In this document: in pieces, positions 60,501-64,000 of the stretch
Layout of the letters: each line of letters starts with the position of its first letter
Numbering within the stretch: position 1 is the stretch's first letter
NCBI GenBank assembly: GCA_017432565.1
Contig: JAFRIW010000051.1
Coordinates: 1 to 64,000 of the forward strand
Length of the DNA stretch: 64,000 nucleotides
Origin: Lachnospiraceae bacterium
GTDB lineage: Bacteria > Bacillota > Clostridia > Lachnospirales > Lachnospiraceae
Reading direction: 5' to 3'
The notes under the pieces: generated by a model
The model's input: the letters and a program-made list of their open reading frames with translations, nothing else
What the model was told of the DNA's origin: nothing
Database searches by the model: none
Program-made: the position numbers and the translations under genes

Positions 60501-60751
60501 GCTGCATCCCCTTTCTACGAGGCACCTTTTTCCCGTTTTCAGGTGCCGCCGGGTTTGTGATTTCCTTCAATTACGTCCGTCTTTCCGGCGCTGCCGGAAA
60601 GTTCCGGATATAGGAAAACCGGCCTTTTTGCGCAATACCCCGGAAGACCCTGCCTCTGCCGGTCAAGGTCCGTAACCCCGATTATAAGCGCAAAAAGACT
60701 GTTCTTCTGCTATCAAGTGAAGATTATACGTTTGCATCGGGACCTCGTCAA
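60501..60751 (-). promoter_or_regulatory. ileS promoter and structured leader
   Basis: On the minus strand -35 TTGACG (60751-60746), a 17-base spacer and -10 TATAAT (60728-60723). The -35 overlaps the stop codon of the upstream ABC gene. The leader of about 215 bases holds a 9-bp hairpin CTTTCCGGC/GCCGGAAAG (60581-60601) and GGCACCT/AGGTGCC (60521-60527 and 60541-60547), the latter near the ribosome site. The T-box consensus AGGGTGGTACC is absent, so regulation by another mechanism is possible. Confidence 0.7.
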
Positions 60752-62493
60752 GTCTCGAACTGGCTGTGATAGAGCACACTGTAGAAGCCGCCTTTCCCAA
60801 GCAGTGTCTGATGATCGCCCTGTTCGATGATCTTCCCGTCCTTCATGACCAGAATGCAGTCGGCGTTCTGAATCGTGGAGAGTCTATGGGCGACGATAAA
60901 GCTGGTTCTTCCTTCCATCAGGCGGGCAAAAGCCTGCTGAATCTGTACTTCGGTCCGTGTGTCGATGCTGCTGGTCGCCTCGTCCAGAATCAGCATGGGC
61001 GGCTGTGCCAGCATCACCCGCGTGATGCACAGCAGCTGCTTCTGTCCCTGGGAGAGGGACTCGTCGCTGACCGGGGTGTCGAGCTGCTGCGGGAGTCTGC
61101 GGATAAAGCTCCAGCTGTGCGCCTGTTTCGCGGCGGCGATGATCTCTTCGTCCGATGCGTCCGGCTTCCCGATATTGATGTTTTCCCGGATGGTGCCGTT
61201 TTTCAGCCAGGTCTCCTGCAGCACCATGCCGTACTGACTGCGCAGGGAATCCCGCCTGACGTCATAGATGCTCGTGCCGTCCACGTAAATTCCGCCCTGA
61301 TCCGCGTCGTAAAAGCGCATCAGCAGGTTGATGAGTGTCGTCTTTCCGCAGCCGGTCGGACCGACAATGGCGATCCGCATGCCGGGCCGGGCCGTGAGGG
61401 TCAGGTGCTCGATCAGCTTTTTCTCCCTGTCATAGCTGAAGCAGACATCCTTCAGTGCGACCTCGCCCTGCACATGCTCTCCCGCCGGCGCAAGAAGTCC
61501 CGGCTTCTCCGGGATTTCCGGCTCCTGCCCGATCAGTTCGAAAATACGGGCTGCGCAGGCCAGCGCGTTCTGCAGCTCCGTGACGACGCTGCTGATGTCG
61601 TTAAAAGGCTTCGTGTACTGATTCGCGTAGGACAGGAGAATCGAAAGTCCGCCGACGGTCAGCGCGCCGTGGATGACCTGCCATGCACCTGCGAGGGCCA
61701 CAAGGGCATAGATGACACTGTTGACAAAGCGGGTGGCCGGATTCGTGAGACTGCTGAAGAAGACGGCGCGCAGGCTGTACTTCTCCAGTTCGTCGTTGAT
61801 CTCATCAAAGCGGGCCTGCCCGCGCTGTTCGTAGCCGAAGGCCCGGACCACTTTCTGGTTTCCGATCAGTTCCTCGATCAGCGCGGTCTGCTGTCCGCGG
61901 CTGGTGCTCTGCAGCCGGAACATGGAGTAAGTGCGCGTCGCGATGAAGCGCGCGACCAGAAAACTCATCGGAGTCAGGACTGTCACCAGTACGGTGATGG
62001 AGACGCTCCTCGAGAGCATGAACAGGAGGGTGACAAGGATCGTGACGATACCGGAGAACAGCTGGGTGAAGCCCATCAGCAGGCCGTCCGCCAGCTGATC
62101 CACATCGGCGATGACGCGGCTCACGAGATCGCCGCCCGAATGTGCGTCCAGGTAAGACAGCGGCAGGTGCTGGATTTTTTCAAAAGCCTCATTCCGGATA
62201 TCCCGCACCACATGATAGGTGATCCGGTTGTTGACCGTGTTCATGACCCACTGCATGAGTGCGCACAGCGCCGCCAGCACGCCGGTCTTAACCAGCAGTG
62301 CGGTGATCCCGTCCCAGTCGACCTGTCCCGCGCCGATCATTCCGTCAATGGCGTCGCCGAACAGAATCGGAATATATAAAGAAAGGATGACGGTGCCTGC
62401 TGCCAGCAGCATGCTCAGCAGAAGGAGAAATCTGTAGGCGCCGATATAACGCAGAACCTTTCCCAGGGTCTGCCTGCTCTCGCTTTTCTTCAT
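60748..62493 (-). CDS. ABC exporter subunit with canonical catalytic site
   Basis: This 581-residue half-transporter has six N-terminal transmembrane helices and an ATPase with Walker A GPTGCGKTT, signature SLSQGQKQL, Walker B MLILDEATSS with the catalytic Glu, and switch VAHRLST. It starts at 62493, sharing ATGA with the partner's stop. Together they form a type IV heterodimeric exporter of the TM287/288 or BmrCD kind; the cargo is unknown. The stop codon sits within the ileS promoter. Confidence 0.9.
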   Translation of the reverse strand: MKKSESRQTLGKVLRYIGAYRFLLLLSMLLAAGTVILSLYIPILFGDAIDGMIGAGQVDWDGITALLVKTGVLAALCALMQWVMNTVNNRITYHVVRDIRNEAFEKIQHLPLSYLDAHSGGDLVSRVIADVDQLADGLLMGFTQLFSGIVTILVTLLFMLSRSVSITVLVTVLTPMSFLVARFIATRTYSMFRLQSTSRGQQTALIEELIGNQKVVRAFGYEQRGQARFDEINDELEKYSLRAVFFSSLTNPATRFVNSVIYALVALAGAWQVIHGALTVGGLSILLSYANQYTKPFNDISSVVTELQNALACAARIFELIGQEPEIPEKPGLLAPAGEHVQGEVALKDVCFSYDREKKLIEHLTLTARPGMRIAIVGPTGCGKTTLINLLMRFYDADQGGIYVDGTSIYDVRRDSLRSQYGMVLQETWLKNGTIRENINIGKPDASDEEIIAAAKQAHSWSFIRRLPQQLDTPVSDESLSQGQKQLLCITRVMLAQPPMLILDEATSSIDTRTEVQIQQAFARLMEGRTSFIVAHRLSTIQNADCILVMKDGKIIEQGDHQTLLGKGGFYSVLYHSQFET

Positions 62494-64000
62494 GCGGCAC
62501 CTCCCGGGTTTGTCCTCTCTTCCGGAAACTGGGAATAATAGATTTCCTGATAGACCTCGCAGGATTTCATCAGTTCCGCGTGTGTGCCGCTGCCCATGAG
62601 AACGCCGTCGTCCAGAACCAGAATCCGGTCCGCATGGCGCACGCTGGTCGTCCGCTGACTGACCAGAAAGACTGTCGTATCCTTCGCATGCTCCCGCAGA
62701 GCTGAGCGCAGCGCCGCCTCCGTTGCGTAGTCCAGCGCGCTGGCGCTGTCGTCCAGAATCAGGATGTCGGCCTTTCTGACCAGGGCCCGCGCGATGGTCA
62801 GGCGCTGCCGCTGGCCGCCGGAGAGGTTGCGTCCGTTCTGCTCGATGACGTAGTCCAGCCCCCCTTCCTTCTCTTCCACGATCTGCCGCGCCTGGGCGAT
62901 CGTCAGCGCCTCCCAGAGCTCTTCGTCCGTCGCATCCGGCCGGCCCCACAGTAGGTTCTCCCGGATGGTTCCCTTAAAGAGCACGGCCTTCTGGGGCACC
63001 ACGGCTGTCTTCCGGACCAGTTCGCCCGCGGCGTAGTCCTGCGCCGGGACGCCGTCGATCAGCACCCGGCCTTCCGTCGCATCATAGAAGCGCGGGATCA
63101 GATTCACGAGGGTGGATTTGCCGCTGCCGGTGCCGCCGATAATTCCGATTGTCTCGCCGGACTGCGCCTCAAAGCTGATATCCGTGAGGGAATCGTCGCC
63201 CGCGCCCGCATAGGTAAAGCTGACATGCTCAAAGGTGACCGCCGGCGCCTTCCGCCCGTTGTCTTCTTCTCCGGCAGGCTGTGCAGTCACCCGGCCGCAG
63301 GAAAGAGCCTCTCCGCTTTCGAGAACATTGCTGATCCGGTCCGCACAGGCGAAGGCCCGCGTGATGGAAATAATCAGGTTCGCCAGCTTCACCAGCTCCA
63401 CCAGAATCTGTGCCATATAATTATAGAGTGCCACAACACTGCCCTGCGTCAGGCTGCCGGCCTCCACGCGCAGCGCGCCCGCGTAAATCAGCCAGATCGC
63501 GGCGGCATTGATGATCACGAAGGTGACGGGATTCATCAGCGCGGAGAACCGCCCCACGTATTTCTGAAGTGCGGTCAGGGCGTCGTTCTTCTCCCGGAAG
63601 ATGCGCACTTCGTCCTCTTCTTTCCGGAACGCGCGCACCACGCGGACACCCGTGAGGTTCTCCCGGGTTTTGCCGAGCACATCGTCCAGCGCCGCCTGCA
63701 CCCTGCGGTACAGCGGAATGGAAATGAGCATGATGCCGAAGACAACGACGGACAGTGCCGCGATCGCCAGGGCGAAAATGCCCGCGATCCGGTGATCAAT
63801 TGTGAAGGCCATGATCATCGCGCCGAAGACGATGAAGGGACTGCGCAGCAGAAGGCGCAGCGCCAGGTTCAGGCCGTTCTGCACCTGATTCACGTCGCTG
63901 GTCATGCGGGTGATCAGTGTGCTGGTCCCCAGTGTGTCCAGGTCGCTGCAAGAGAGCTCCTGAATATGCGAGAAAAGCGCCCTGCGCAGACGGGCTGAAA
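62490..64000 (-). CDS. ABC exporter subunit with degenerate catalytic site (partial)
   Basis: The frame continues past the window end; about 503 residues are visible. The visible part starts in the first membrane-domain coupling region (LRRALFSHIQELS, TLITRMTSDVNQVQ). It has Walker A GGTGSGKST, signature NLSGGQRQR, and Walker B ILILDDSASALD in which Asp replaces the catalytic Glu. The switch is LVSQRTTS, with Gln in place of His. Both changes mark the non-catalytic site of an asymmetric exporter. The N-terminal helix or helices are missing because of the window edge. Confidence 0.9.
   Translation of the reverse strand, partial: SARLRRALFSHIQELSCSDLDTLGTSTLITRMTSDVNQVQNGLNLALRLLLRSPFIVFGAMIMAFTIDHRIAGIFALAIAALSVVVFGIMLISIPLYRRVQAALDDVLGKTRENLTGVRVVRAFRKEEDEVRIFREKNDALTALQKYVGRFSALMNPVTFVIINAAAIWLIYAGALRVEAGSLTQGSVVALYNYMAQILVELVKLANLIISITRAFACADRISNVLESGEALSCGRVTAQPAGEEDNGRKAPAVTFEHVSFTYAGAGDDSLTDISFEAQSGETIGIIGGTGSGKSTLVNLIPRFYDATEGRVLIDGVPAQDYAAGELVRKTAVVPQKAVLFKGTIRENLLWGRPDATDEELWEALTIAQARQIVEEKEGGLDYVIEQNGRNLSGGQRQRLTIARALVRKADILILDDSASALDYATEAALRSALREHAKDTTVFLVSQRTTSVRHADRILVLDDGVLMGSGTHAELMKSCEVYQEIYYSQFPEERTNPGGAA

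Noticed and set aside
60501..60722. T-box riboswitch before ileS
   Set aside because: The T-box consensus AGGGTGGTACC and a terminator/antiterminator pair are not present. The leader does contain hairpins, but none with that signature.
62494..62949. 152-residue N-terminal extension of the first ABC subunit
   Set aside because: The frame reads through the end of the upstream ABC gene in a different frame. The subunit naturally starts at 62493, overlapping that gene's stop.

Overview
The window is a G+C-rich, gene-dense chromosomal segment most consistent with an anaerobic Clostridia bacterium, probably Lachnospiraceae. This is inferred from gene content: a type 2 isoleucyl-tRNA synthetase, class 1B PyrD with PyrK, an Ni/Co ECF transporter, EutS/EutP microcompartment genes, DUF1934, strong AGGAGG-type ribosome sites and many ATGA overlaps. 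There is no rRNA, tRNA, CRISPR array or prophage. The left third (1-35 kb) is an accessory and metabolic mosaic. The right half (35-64 kb) is core housekeeping, almost all on the minus strand.

Layout. 1-280: right end of a probable insertion sequence. 0.5-6.2 kb: an alpha/beta hydrolase, a small secreted protein, a palindrome-rich gap, and a minus operon of a coiled-coil protein, an unrecognised 479-residue protein and a sedoheptulokinase-like kinase. 6.3-7.3 kb: a PAP2 phosphatase. 10.8-7.3 kb (minus): padR, DUF2812 gene, ribokinase, MazG-like pyrophosphohydrolase and a Card1/Can2-like CARF nuclease, read from one strong promoter with repeated putative PadR operators. 10.9-11.6 kb: hicAB toxin-antitoxin and a large symmetric dyad. 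11.8-15.7 kb: DEDDh exonuclease, aldo/keto reductase, MBL-fold protein and diaminopropionate ammonia-lyase, interspersed with four copies of a GGGGACAGGTTCCG palindromic repeat. 15.7-29.2 kb: two MATE exporters, TrpB-like synthase, Na/Pi cotransporter-PhoU protein, KDG kinase, SPFH protein with an RHH partner, a glycoside hydrolase, a two-eutS plus eutP cluster without enzymes, and an LDH2-family dehydrogenase. 29.5-32.1 kb: nickel/cobalt ECF importer.

Core region. 40.6-32.1 kb (minus): FKBP-type lipoprotein foldase, asnS, NlpC/P60 hydrolase, guaA, esterase, CPBP protease, methyltransferase and deoxyinosine glycosylase. 46.7-41.3 kb (minus): plsC-pyrK-pyrD-ispE-gntR-murI-DUF1934, largely translationally coupled. 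60.8-46.8 kb (minus): ileS-glgP-aconitase-like hydratase-ddl-murF-pyrC-dinB-small dinB partner. 64-60.7 kb: an asymmetric heterodimeric ABC exporter, the second gene cut by the window end. Pyrimidine, cell-wall and phospholipid synthesis are interleaved in these long operons.

The best candidates for an undescribed system are the PadR-controlled ribokinase/MazG/CARF-nuclease operon, which has no CRISPR locus in view, and the unrecognised coiled-coil two-gene module at 4.0-6.2 kb.
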